Counted from the first letter of the stretch, positions 36,237 to 44,493 are shown. The stretch is 64,000 nt of DNA from SZUA-442 sp963792405 (GCA_963792405.1 CAWBVU010000002.1:1-64000); one strand, 5' to 3'. Made by a program: numbers and translations. Notes: a model not told the origin generated them from the letters alone.

Positions 36237-37627
36237 GGCTCGGGGTCGTCGCCATCGCACGACCGACCTTCGACGTCCCATTCGCCGAACAGACCGCCTC
36301 CGCCGCGTTCGGGAACCTCGTGGCGAGTGGTCATGACATCGTCGGGGCCCCCGACCTGAGGATGGACGTCGATGCCGTGCACGCCGCGGTCGCCGACCTC
36401 GATGCTGCCGACGTCGACGCGATCGTGGTGCTCCAGGCCACCTTCGCCGACTCGTCCCTCGCCGTCGCGGCGACATCGACCGATCGTCCCGCGCTGCTGT
36501 GGGCCGTCCCGGAGGAACGCACGGGCGGACGGCTCCGCCTCAATTCGTTCTGTGGGATCAACCTCGCCGCCTTCACCCTCACCAACCTCGGGCGCCGCTA
36601 CCTCTGGCTGCACGCCGCCGCGGATGCACCCGATGCGCCCGCGCGGATCGTCGAGGCCCTCGGCTCGGGGTCGATGCCCGCTCCCACAGGCATGGTGTGG
36701 TCCCTGACCATCGAGGAGGACGACCGACGTGCCGCAGGCGAAGTGGTCGAGCGGCTCCGCTCGACGACGATCGGCCGTGTCGGTGAGCGACCGGACGGGT
36801 TCGAGCCCTGCGGCTACGAGCCCTCGGTGCTTGGCGCCACCCTCGGTGTCACGGTGAACGAGGTGCCCCTCCCCGACCTCTTCGAGCGGGCGGATGCGGC
36901 GAGCACCGCCGAGGTCGCTGCCGCATACGATCGGGCCGCCGGCTTCCTCTCGGGCATCGACGACGTCGATCAGGACTCGCTGGATCGCAGCCTTCGGCTG
37001 AATGCCGGCTTGCGGTCCCTCATCGATGACCACGGCTGGTCCGGCGTGGCGACCCGTTGCTGGCCGGAGACCTTCACGGAGTTCGGTGGCGCCGCGTGCA
37101 CGCCGATGGCGATGCTCACCGACGACCACACGCCCGGTTCGTGCGAGGCCGACGTCTACGGCAACATCACCGGCCTCGTGCTGTCGTGGCTCGGCGGTTC
37201 GGCGAGCTTCGTCGCCGACCTCGTGGACCTCGATCCGGCGACCGGCACAGGGGTGATGTGGCACTGCGGATTGGCGCCGTTCGAGATGGCGGACCCGGAG
37301 TCGGTACCGACAGCGACGATCCACTCCAACCGACGGAAGCCGCTCCTGAGCGAGTTCCCGCTCAAGCCGGGACGCGTCACCATTGCGCGGTTCAGCCAGT
37401 CGAGTGGACAGCAGCGACTCCTGATCGGCGGCGGGGAGATGCTGCGGGAGCCGCTCGCCTTCTCCGGCACGGCAGGCGTGATCCGCTTCGATACCCCCGT
37501 CCCACAGGTCCTGGACACGATCATGACCGAAGGACTCGAGCATCACTACGGGTTGGTGTACGGCGACGTCCGCGCCGCATTGTTCGCCACCGCGACGGAG
37601 CTCGGGATCCAGGCCGTGATGCTCTGA
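36233..37627 (+). CDS. L-fucose/L-arabinose isomerase-like protein
   Basis: A 464-residue protein starting at GTG 36233 (overlapping the aldolase stop). It has the two-part layout of the FucI/AraA superfamily: an N-terminal Rossmann-like half with VDAIVVLQATFADSS and a C-terminal half with GVATRCWPETFTEFG, a Cys-rich MLTDDHTPGSCEADVYGNI segment and TGVMWHCGLAPF. Acidic residues and His of the metal site are plausible in these segments. As I recall, the SqvD sulfoquinovose isomerase of Gram-positive bacteria belongs to this superfamily. With the kinase and aldolase it completes an aldose-ketose-ketose-phosphate cleavage route. Confidence 0.8.
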   Translation: MRLGVVAIARPTFDVPFAEQTASAAFGNLVASGHDIVGAPDLRMDVDAVHAAVADLDAADVDAIVVLQATFADSSLAVAATSTDRPALLWAVPEERTGGRLRLNSFCGINLAAFTLTNLGRRYLWLHAAADAPDAPARIVEALGSGSMPAPTGMVWSLTIEEDDRRAAGEVVERLRSTTIGRVGERPDGFEPCGYEPSVLGATLGVTVNEVPLPDLFERADAASTAEVAAAYDRAAGFLSGIDDVDQDSLDRSLRLNAGLRSLIDDHGWSGVATRCWPETFTEFGGAACTPMAMLTDDHTPGSCEADVYGNITGLVLSWLGGSASFVADLVDLDPATGTGVMWHCGLAPFEMADPESVPTATIHSNRRKPLLSEFPLKPGRVTIARFSQSSGQQRLLIGGGEMLREPLAFSGTAGVIRFDTPVPQVLDTIMTEGLEHHYGLVYGDVRAALFATATELGIQAVML

Positions 37628-37640
37628 CACGAGGAGAGCC

Positions 37641-38726
37641 ATGACATCCGGTTCACCATCGCACGACGTCCGATACGGTGTCATCGGCACCGGCATGATG
37701 GGCATCGAGCACATCGAGAACGTCAATGCCATCGAGGGTGCCCGGGTGACCGCCATCTCCGACCCCGATCCCGGGTCACGGTGGAGGGGCCAGAAGGCCG
37801 CCGAGCTCCCTGACGACGCCGTGTTCGCCGACCACAAGGACCTGCTCGCGTCGGGACTCGTCGACGCGGTGGTCCTGGTCTCTCCGAACCACACCCACGC
37901 CGAGATCCTCGAGGACGTCATCGCCTCCGGGGTCGACTTCCTCACCGAGAAGCCGCTCGCGACCACCGTCGAGGACGCCCAGCGGGTGGTGGAGGCGGCC
38001 GAGGGTTACCCGGGCGTGGCCTGGATGGGCCTCGAGTACCGGTACAAGCCCGCCATCGCCCGCCTGCTGGACGAGGTCCGGTCCGGAGTCGTCGGCACTC
38101 CCCGGATGGTCTTCATCCGCGAGCACCGGTTCCCGTTCCTCGTCAAGGTCGGTAACTGGAACCGGTTCACGGAGAACACGGGAGGCACCCTCGTCGAGAA
38201 GTGCTGCCACTTCTTCGACCTGATGAACCTCATCACGGGGTCCGAGCCCGTGCGTGTATTCGCCTCCGGCGCCCAGGACGTGAACCACCTCGACGAGCGA
38301 TACGACGGGCGCACACCGGACATGCTCGACAACGCCTATGTGATCGTGGACTACGCCAACGGGGCGAGGGCGTTGCTGGACCTCTGCATGTTCGCGGAGG
38401 GATCCCGCAACGAGCAGGAGCTGGCTGTCACCGGCGAGGTGGCCAAGATCGAGGCGTTCGTTCCGGAGAACCTGGTGCGGATCTCCACGCGGGACGGGAA
38501 GGTCGACGAGGTCGTCGTCGAGGACGAGCGCATCGCCTACGCGGGACTCCACGAGGGAGCCTCCTACCTCGAGCACCTCGACTTCCTCGACGCGATCCGG
38601 ACGGATAGCCCGGCGAAGGTCACCCTCGCAGACGGGCTGCTGTCGGTTGCGATGGGTGTCGCAGCCCATCGCTCGATCGACGAGGGCAGGCCCGTCTCGA
38701 TGTCCGAGGTGCTCGGCACGTCCTGA
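37641..38726 (+). CDS. Gfo/Idh/MocA-family NAD(P)-dependent protein
   Basis: A 361-residue protein with an N-terminal Rossmann domain (VRYGVIGTGMMGIEHIENV), the family motif LTEKPLATT and a C-terminal alpha/beta domain with NTGGTLVEKCCHFFDLM. GAGGAGAG precedes ATG 37641, 13 nt after the isomerase stop. It could be a sugar dehydrogenase. The family also includes NAD-dependent glycosidases (GH109 and, as I recall, the GH188 sulfoquinovosidases), which would fit a glycoside-using operon. Sequence alone does not decide. Confidence 0.88.
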   Translation: MTSGSPSHDVRYGVIGTGMMGIEHIENVNAIEGARVTAISDPDPGSRWRGQKAAELPDDAVFADHKDLLASGLVDAVVLVSPNHTHAEILEDVIASGVDFLTEKPLATTVEDAQRVVEAAEGYPGVAWMGLEYRYKPAIARLLDEVRSGVVGTPRMVFIREHRFPFLVKVGNWNRFTENTGGTLVEKCCHFFDLMNLITGSEPVRVFASGAQDVNHLDERYDGRTPDMLDNAYVIVDYANGARALLDLCMFAEGSRNEQELAVTGEVAKIEAFVPENLVRISTRDGKVDEVVVEDERIAYAGLHEGASYLEHLDFLDAIRTDSPAKVTLADGLLSVAMGVAAHRSIDEGRPVSMSEVLGTS

Positions 38727-38757
38727 GATCCGGCAGATGCGGCGGTATCGTCGCGGG

Positions 38758-40491
38758 ATGCGCCGCACGCTCCCCCTCATCGTCGCGATCGGCATCGTCA
38801 TCGCAGCGTGCACCCCGTCCGATGACGGTGGCGGGACCACCGGCGTGGGGGACCAGGGCGGGCAGGAAGGGGCCTCGACGACGGTCGCCGTCTCGACGTC
38901 GTCGACGCTCCCGCCCGACGGCTTCGGGGGTGAACTCGTCGTGGGGGTCGACACCTTCGACATCACCACCCTCAACCCCTTCGCCCCGGACGCCTTCGGG
39001 TCCCGCATCGTGGGGAACGCGATCTGGGCGACGGTCTACGACATCGATCCCGAGACCTGGGAACGCGTCCCCGATGCCGTGACGGCCCTCCCCAGCGCGA
39101 GTCGCGGCATCGAGGTCGCCGATGACGGTGCGATGACGGTGCGCTACGAGGTGCGACAGGGCGCCGCATGGAGCGACGGGACACCGATCACCGGCGACGA
39201 CATCGCCTTCACCGCCGAAGCCATGCGGGACATGGCCCTCGCCGGCGAGGGAGGTGTCGATCCCGTCATGGCAACCGTCATCGCGACGGACTCGGTGGAA
39301 CAGGTCGGCTACATCACGTTCTCCGAGCCGACGCTCGCCTTCGAGGACGCCCTCTGGATCATCCTCCCGAGGCAGGCCCTCGAAGGGGTCGACCTGGTCG
39401 ACGGCACCGACGGCTCGGACTGGCCCTCCGGCGGGCCGTTCGTGGTCGACACCTTCGATCCCGGAACCGAGGTGCGCCTCGTGCGCAATGATGCCTACGG
39501 GAGGGCGGACGACACCGGCCGCGCACTTCCCCATCTCGATGCGCTGACGTTCAGGGCGACGACGGACGACGGGGGCCCCGCGTCACCCGTCGGTGCGTTC
39601 CTCGGCCGGGCCCTCGACGTCACAGCGGTCCCGCCGAACGATCAGGAGATCGCCCGCCTCGACCCCGCCGTCGCCGACGGCGCCGTCGTCGACGCCGTTC
39701 CCACACCCATCATCGAGCATCTCACCTTCCAGTTCGGCGAAGGCCGGGACGTCGTCAACGAGGCCTCCCTCAACGATGCAATGGCCTACCGGCAGGCGGT
39801 CGCCCACCTCCTCGACCGTGACGCGCTGCTCGACACGACAAGCGTGCCATGGATCGCGACGGTGCCCGGCATGCTCGTCCCGCTCGGGGAGTCGGCATGG
39901 GGTCGCTACGGGATCGACCCCTCCGTGGCAAGGGATCTCGTTGACGAGGCGGCCGGCGAGGCGCCGGGCCGACCCGGGGCGAGGCTGACGACCACCGGAA
40001 ACGGCGACTACCGGATCAGGGTGGGGGATGCCCTCGCAGAGGCGTTCGTTGCGGCGGGCGTCGACTACGAGCCGATCTACCTCGACTCGGTCCTGTTCTT
40101 CGGTGACACGCTGACCGAGGGCTCCTTCGACATCGGCATGTGGGCGTGGGTGTCCGACGGGAGCTTCGCTGCCACCCTCCGCCTGCTCGAGTTCTACGAC
40201 CCTCGTGCCGTACCGCCCGACGCCAACTACGGGCGATGGGACGGCGGGGAGGACGCCGAACGCTTCGCCGCGATCGTCGACGAGGCGAGGGCCACGACCG
40301 ACGCCGAGACCTTCCGTGCCCTCATCGACGAGGCGGAGGACATCCTCGCCGAGCAGTTGGTACTCATCCCGTTGTTCCAGCGCGCCGCCATCACGGCCTG
40401 GTGGCCGGATACTGCGGTGGGCATCCTGCCGAACGGATCCAGCTCCGCCTTCACCTGGAACGTCGAGGAGTGGCAGCGCGTCGGTGAATAG
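38758..40491 (+). CDS. Family 5 (peptide/nickel-type) ABC substrate-binding lipoprotein, no permease nearby
   Basis: A 577-residue lipoprotein: signal MRRTLPLIVAIGIVIAA with lipobox Cys near residue 18, a Gly/Thr linker, then the SBP_bac_5 fold with NAIWATVYDIDPETW, YEVRQGAAWSDGTPITGDDI and MAYRQAVAHLLDRDALL. ATG at 38758. Family 5 proteins bind peptides, nickel-chelates or oligosaccharides. It lies 31 nt after the Gfo/Idh/MocA gene on the same strand. No DppB/C-type permeases or ATPases follow, so it is an orphan that may work with a distant transporter. Confidence 0.88.
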   Translation: MRRTLPLIVAIGIVIAACTPSDDGGGTTGVGDQGGQEGASTTVAVSTSSTLPPDGFGGELVVGVDTFDITTLNPFAPDAFGSRIVGNAIWATVYDIDPETWERVPDAVTALPSASRGIEVADDGAMTVRYEVRQGAAWSDGTPITGDDIAFTAEAMRDMALAGEGGVDPVMATVIATDSVEQVGYITFSEPTLAFEDALWIILPRQALEGVDLVDGTDGSDWPSGGPFVVDTFDPGTEVRLVRNDAYGRADDTGRALPHLDALTFRATTDDGGPASPVGAFLGRALDVTAVPPNDQEIARLDPAVADGAVVDAVPTPIIEHLTFQFGEGRDVVNEASLNDAMAYRQAVAHLLDRDALLDTTSVPWIATVPGMLVPLGESAWGRYGIDPSVARDLVDEAAGEAPGRPGARLTTTGNGDYRIRVGDALAEAFVAAGVDYEPIYLDSVLFFGDTLTEGSFDIGMWAWVSDGSFAATLRLLEFYDPRAVPPDANYGRWDGGEDAERFAAIVDEARATTDAETFRALIDEAEDILAEQLVLIPLFQRAAITAWWPDTAVGILPNGSSSAFTWNVEEWQRVGE

Positions 40492-40540
40492 GGAGACGGC
40501 TGCGTGCTGGCATGCGGGCCTGATATCCTCGCAACGTCCC

Positions 40541-40630
40541 GGAGAGGTGGCCGAGTGGTCGAAGGCGCTCGCCTGCTAAGCGAGTAGGGGGTGTCAAACC
40601 TCCTCGAGGGTTCAAATCCCTCTCTCTCCG
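40541..40630 (+). tRNA. tRNA-Ser (GCT)
   Basis: 90-nt class II tRNA with acceptor GGAGAGG/TCTCTCC, anticodon arm CTCGC-CTGCTAA-GCGAG (anticodon GCT), a long variable arm, T arm GAGGG-TTCAAAT-CCCTC and discriminator G. CCA is not encoded. The last 13 nt are the first bases of the downstream 176-bp repeat. Confidence 0.97.
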
Positions 40631-41001
40631 CGCACCGGAAAGGCACCCATTCGGGTGCCTTTCTCGCGTCAGAGGACATGTCCCCGGTTCCAGATGGTGG
40701 ACTCACCCGGGCGTGAGGTCGATGGGCGCTGCTCGCGGGAGGGGGTTCCGAGATCCCTCGGGTGGTGTTGCGGCACGGCTTTGGGGTTCACATCCCTCTC
40801 TCTCCGCGCACCGGAAAGGCACCCATTCGGGTGCCTTTCTCGCGTCAGAGGACATGTCCCCGGTTCCAGATGGTGGACTCACCCGGGCGTGAGGTCGATG
40901 GGCGCTGCTCGCGGGAGGGGGTTCCGAGATCCCTCGGGTGGTGTTGCGGCACGGCTTTGGGGTTCACATCCCTCTCTCTCCGCGCACCGGAAAGGCACCC
41001 A
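40618..41001 (+). repeat. Tandem 176-bp repeats (2.2 copies) containing the tRNA-Ser 3' end; rtT-like array
   Basis: Copy 1 is 40618-40793, copy 2 is 40794-40969 and a partial third copy is 40970-41001. Copies 1 and 2 are identical. Each unit starts with the 13-nt tRNA-Ser 3' end (CCCTCTCTCTCCG), then a terminator hairpin, the palindrome GGACATGTCC, a second possible hairpin CTCAC/GTGAG and a TGCTCGCGGGAGG box. Each ends with GGGGTTCACAT, a T-loop copy with one change from the tRNA. The layout matches the E. coli tyrT locus, where roughly 178-bp repeats each carry the tRNA-Tyr 3' end and rtT RNA is released on processing. Confidence 0.93.
40639..40662 (+). terminator. Hairpin terminator after tRNA-Ser(GCT), repeated in each unit
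   Basis: 10-bp stem AAAGGCACCC / GGGTGCCTTT with loop ATTC. The same hairpin recurs at 40815-40838 in copy 2. The third copy keeps only the left arm and breaks at 41001, so it cannot form the hairpin. Confidence 0.75.
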
Positions 41002-41034
41002 ACGACCCTGGGAATCAAGATCTACAGGAGTACG

Positions 41035-41089
41035 TTGACAAATACATGAGTCATAGCGTATAAACTTTCCTACGAGGGAAGTACTCATG
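41035..41089 (+). promoter_or_regulatory. Strong sigma70-type promoter and inverted repeat upstream of hsp20
   Basis: TTGACA (41035-41040) and TATAAA (41059-41064) are 18 bp apart, an unusually good match to the housekeeping consensus for this GC-rich DNA. CATGAGT (41045-41051) and ACTCATG (41083-41089) form a 7-bp inverted repeat around the -10 region. A second nested repeat ACTTTCC/GGGAAGT follows the -10. These could bind a heat-shock repressor. No exact HspR (HAIR) site was seen. Confidence 0.7.
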
Positions 41090-41135
41090 CGGTGGGATGG
41101 CCCACCGAGTGTCTGTGAGAGAGAAGGAGGAATGC

Positions 41136-41564
41136 ATGGCTCGTTTCATGGACCCGTTCGATGAGATGGATCGCGTGCTGTCGGCCATGGGGTCACAGTG
41201 GCGCGGGGGCCGTATGCCGCTCGACGCCTTCGAGAAGGACGGCGTGTACACCCTGCGATTCGACCTGCCGGGAGTGACGCCCGAGGACCTCGACATCACC
41301 GTCGAGGACAAGGTGCTCACCGTGAGGGCCCAGCGTGACTTCGAGGACACCGTCGGGGCCAACTGGCTCCTGCGCGAGCGTCCCACCGGGATCCACAGCC
41401 GGACGGTGCGCCTCGGCGATCGGCTGGACTCCGGAGAGGTGAACGCCACGTACGACAACGGCGTGCTGACGATCACCATCCCGATCCGCGAAGAGGCCAA
41501 GCCACAGAAGATCCAGGTCGCTGTGACCTCGACCCCAGAAGCGATCGAGGCGAGTGCGTCCTGA
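41136..41564 (+). CDS. Small heat-shock protein, Hsp20/alpha-crystallin family
   Basis: A 142-residue chaperone that holds unfolding proteins. It starts MARFMDPFDEMDRVLS. The alpha-crystallin domain runs from about residue 25 to 120 with YTLRFDLPGVTPEDLDITVE and ends in the conserved ATYDNGVLTITIPI motif. A perfect AAGGAGG ribosome-binding site at 41124-41130 fixes ATG 41136. The strong promoter upstream and terminator downstream make it a monocistronic stress gene. Confidence 0.95.
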   Translation: MARFMDPFDEMDRVLSAMGSQWRGGRMPLDAFEKDGVYTLRFDLPGVTPEDLDITVEDKVLTVRAQRDFEDTVGANWLLRERPTGIHSRTVRLGDRLDSGEVNATYDNGVLTITIPIREEAKPQKIQVAVTSTPEAIEASAS

Positions 41565-41587
41565 CACCTTCGGGTGGATTCGGATGG

Positions 41588-41611
41588 AAGGGGCACCGCC
41601 GGGTGCCCCTT
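41588..41611 (+). terminator. Terminator after hsp20
   Basis: 10-bp stem AAGGGGCACC / GGTGCCCCTT followed by TTTCC, 24 nt after the stop. Confidence 0.8.
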
Positions 41612-41670
41612 TCCTCGTGGTCGGACAGGCGAGACGAGAGGTCCGCGAGACGGCGAAGTAGTCTGCATCG

Positions 41671-43353
41671 ATGCGCGAGCGGCTACGTGCGAAGTACTCC
41701 CTCGACGCCCTGAAGGGCGACTCGATCGCCGGCCTCGTGCTCGGAGTCGAGAGCGTCCCCGACGGTCTCGCCCAGGGTCTCGTCGCCGGTGTCAATCCCG
41801 TCTTCGGCCTCTACGCCTACCTGTACGGCATGGTGGGCGCGGCGTTCGCGACGAGCTCGCTCTACATGACCGTCCAGGCGACCGGGGCGATGAGCCTCGT
41901 CGTCTCCGACGTGCCCATCGTGCACGCAGGCGAGAACGCCGATCGGGCACTCTTCACCCTCGCCCTCATGACGGGCATTGCCATGATCGCTGCCGGCATC
42001 CTGAAGCTCGGCTCGGTCCTCAGGTTCGTGGCGAATTCGGTGATGGTCGGCTTCATGTCCGCCGTCGGCATCAACATCGTCCTCGGCCAGCTGACGAACT
42101 TCACCGGATACGAGGCTTCCGGCGGGAACCGGTTGAGCCGCACCCTCGACCTCCTCCTCCACCCGCTGCAGGTCGATTTCGGAACGCTGCTCATCGGCCT
42201 CGTCACCGTGGCGCTGATCGTCGGGCTCGAGCGCACCCCGTTGGGATCACTCGGCATGGTCGTCGCCATCGTCGCGGGGTCGGCAGCCGTTGTCGTCCTC
42301 GGTATGGACGTGCTGCAGCTCCGCGACCTGGCGGACATCCCCAGCGGCCTCCCGCTGCCCGAGTGGCCGCTCCTGTCGGCGATCCCCGATCTGATCATCC
42401 CCGCGATCTCCCTGTCGTTCGTCGGGCTGGTGCAAGGCGCCGGCATCACCTCGAGCTTCCCCAATCCCGACGGTACGTATCCCGATGCGTCCCGCGACTT
42501 CCTGGGACAGGGTGTCGGGAACGTCGTCTCGGGCATCTTCCGGGGCATGCCCGTCGGAGGCTCGACGTCTGCAACCTCCCTGATCTCCGAGGCGGGCATG
42601 GTGACGAACATGGCGAAGGTCTTCTCGGGCCTCGTCATGGTGGTTGCCATCGTCTTCTTCTCGGCGGCGGTCTCGTACATCGCCATGCCTGCACTCGCGG
42701 CGCTGCTCATCGTGATCGGTGTCCGGACCGTGAAGCCGAAGGAGATCGTCGCCGTCTGGCGAACCGGTTCGGTCCAGCGCATCGTCATGGCTTCGACGCT
42801 GATCCTCACGATCATCATCCCGCTCCAGTACGCGGTGCTCGTCGGGGTCGCCTTCTCGATGATCCTCTACGTGATCCGGAGCTCATCGAACGTGGTGGTC
42901 AAGCGACTGGTCCTCCGCGACGGTGACGTCGAGGTCGTGGATCCGCCCAGGGAGGTGGGTGAGGGCGAGGTGGTCATGCTCCAGCTGTATGGGAGCATCT
43001 TCTTCGCTTCGGCGGCCACCTACGAGATGCTCCTCCCGAAGGTCACTCCGAGTTCTCGCAACTCGGTCGTCGTGCTGAGGCTCAGGGGCAAGGCCGATCT
43101 CGGCGGGACCTTCATGGATCTCCTCGCCAGGTATGCGCTCAGCCTGCGAGCCGTCGGGAGCCGCCTGGTGGTGATGTCCGTGGAGCCGAGGGTGCTCGAC
43201 CAGTTGGAGGTCACCGGCACGGCCGCCGCCATCGGCTCCGATCACATCTATCCGGTCGACGACTGGCTTGGCCGCGAACTGCGCACTGTCGCCGCCGAGG
43301 CGCAGGCGTGGGTGGCCGACCACGCAGATCCGCCACCGCGGGAATCGTTGTAG
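41671..43353 (+). CDS. SulP-family anion transporter with C-terminal STAS domain
   Basis: A 560-residue membrane protein with about 12 helices. The SulP opening GDSIAGLVLGVESVPDGLAQGL, the family loop IFRGMPVGGSTSATSL and a C-terminal STAS domain (about 430-540, LQLYGSIFFASAATY) are present. Members carry sulfate, bicarbonate or other anions. No ribosome-binding site is visible and a TAGTCT box ends 8 nt before the ATG, so the mRNA may be leaderless. Sulfate transport would suit sulfonate metabolism nearby, but that link is speculative. Confidence 0.9.
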   Translation: MRERLRAKYSLDALKGDSIAGLVLGVESVPDGLAQGLVAGVNPVFGLYAYLYGMVGAAFATSSLYMTVQATGAMSLVVSDVPIVHAGENADRALFTLALMTGIAMIAAGILKLGSVLRFVANSVMVGFMSAVGINIVLGQLTNFTGYEASGGNRLSRTLDLLLHPLQVDFGTLLIGLVTVALIVGLERTPLGSLGMVVAIVAGSAAVVVLGMDVLQLRDLADIPSGLPLPEWPLLSAIPDLIIPAISLSFVGLVQGAGITSSFPNPDGTYPDASRDFLGQGVGNVVSGIFRGMPVGGSTSATSLISEAGMVTNMAKVFSGLVMVVAIVFFSAAVSYIAMPALAALLIVIGVRTVKPKEIVAVWRTGSVQRIVMASTLILTIIIPLQYAVLVGVAFSMILYVIRSSSNVVVKRLVLRDGDVEVVDPPREVGEGEVVMLQLYGSIFFASAATYEMLLPKVTPSSRNSVVVLRLRGKADLGGTFMDLLARYALSLRAVGSRLVVMSVEPRVLDQLEVTGTAAAIGSDHIYPVDDWLGRELRTVAAEAQAWVADHADPPPRESL

Positions 43354-43434
43354 CACTAAATCATCCGATCCCTCGTCCCACTCCGTATGGAGGATGTTCG
43401 CCGAGTGGCGGACACCGAGAAAGGGATCAACATC

Positions 43435-44493
43435 ATGAAGAAGCGATTCTCATTCGTCGCTCTCCTCGCCGTCTTCGCCCTCGTGGTGGCGGCGTGTTCG
43501 AGCGACTCCTCTGAGGACACGACGACCACCACGGTCGCTGACGAAACCACGTCCGTACTCGACCTCGCGGTCGAGGCAGGACAGTTCTCCACGCTGATCG
43601 CAGCGATCGACGCCGCGGGCCTCAGCGAGACCCTCGAGGGTGAGGGCCCGTTCACGGTCTTCGCTCCGACCGATGCGGCGTTCGCCGAGGCGCTCGAGGT
43701 GCTGGGCCTCACGGCCGAGGAGCTCCTCGCCAGCCCGGATCTCGCCGCCATCCTGACGTACCACGTGCTCGGCCAGGAAGCCGACAGTCAGCTGGTCGCG
43801 ACGCTCGACGGGCAGGAAGTGCCGACCGTCCAGGGTGAGGCCGTCCTCGTCAAGGTCGACGGCGGCCAGGTCATGGTCAACGACGCCACGGTGGTGTCGG
43901 CAGACCTCCAGGCCGACAACGGCATCGTCCACGTGATCAACAAGGTGCTCCTCCCGCCGACCATCGCCGAGGCTCTCGGTGTCGCGGCTCCCGAGGAGAC
44001 CACGACCACGACCGTCGCGGAGACCACGACCACGACCATGGCGCCCGAGCCCACGATCGCCGACATCGTCGTCGAGTTGGCGTCGGGTGACCCGGCTGAG
44101 TTCACCATCCTCCTCGCTGCCGTCCAGGCCGCGGATGCCGCGGTGATCGATGCACTGAGCGATCCCGAGCAGGAGCTGACCGTGTTCGCCCCGACCGATG
44201 AGGCGTTCGCTGCCGCCCTCGAGGCCCTCGGCCTGACGGCGGAGGAGCTGCTCGCCAGCCCCGACCTGACGAACATCCTCCTGTACCACGTGGCACCCGG
44301 CGTGTTCCTCGCCGCCGACGTGGTCGCCGCCGCCCCGATCGCCGAGCTGCCGACCCTGCTCGAGGGCTCGACCCTCAGCATCGAGGTCGTCGACGGGAGC
44401 GTCGTGATCAACGAGACCGCCACGGTGGTCCAGCCCGATGTGGTCGCCAGCAACGGCGTCATCCATGTCATCGATGCGGTCCTGCTCCCGTAG
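43435..44493 (+). CDS. Lipoprotein with two fasciclin (FAS1) domains
   Basis: A 352-residue surface lipoprotein. The signal MKKRFSFVALLAVFALVVAA ends at lipobox Cys 21 with a Thr-rich linker. Two FAS1 domains follow (about 38-180 and 210-352), each with the FTVFAPTDAAF or LTVFAPTDEAF motif, a YHV segment and a terminal GIVHVINKVLLP or GVIHVIDAVLLP strand. They are joined by a poly-Thr linker. FAS1 domains mediate adhesion. ATG 43435 was chosen because it starts the signal peptide. Confidence 0.94.
   Translation: MKKRFSFVALLAVFALVVAACSSDSSEDTTTTTVADETTSVLDLAVEAGQFSTLIAAIDAAGLSETLEGEGPFTVFAPTDAAFAEALEVLGLTAEELLASPDLAAILTYHVLGQEADSQLVATLDGQEVPTVQGEAVLVKVDGGQVMVNDATVVSADLQADNGIVHVINKVLLPPTIAEALGVAAPEETTTTTVAETTTTTMAPEPTIADIVVELASGDPAEFTILLAAVQAADAAVIDALSDPEQELTVFAPTDEAFAAALEALGLTAEELLASPDLTNILLYHVAPGVFLAADVVAAAPIAELPTLLEGSTLSIEVVDGSVVINETATVVQPDVVASNGVIHVIDAVLLP

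Noticed and set aside
36161..37966. A 601-codon minus-strand frame opposite the isomerase gene
   Set aside because: Antisense shadow; no motifs, and the plus strand holds a well-supported operon with 4-nt overlaps.
40618..41001. CRISPR array
   Set aside because: Repeats are 176 bp, directly adjoining, with no unique spacers and no cas genes.
40655..41049. Arg-rich frames running through the 176-bp repeats
   Set aside because: The unit length is not a multiple of three, so the peptide differs in each copy. No ribosome-binding site is present. E. coli rtT was reported to encode a small basic protein, but nothing here supports coding.
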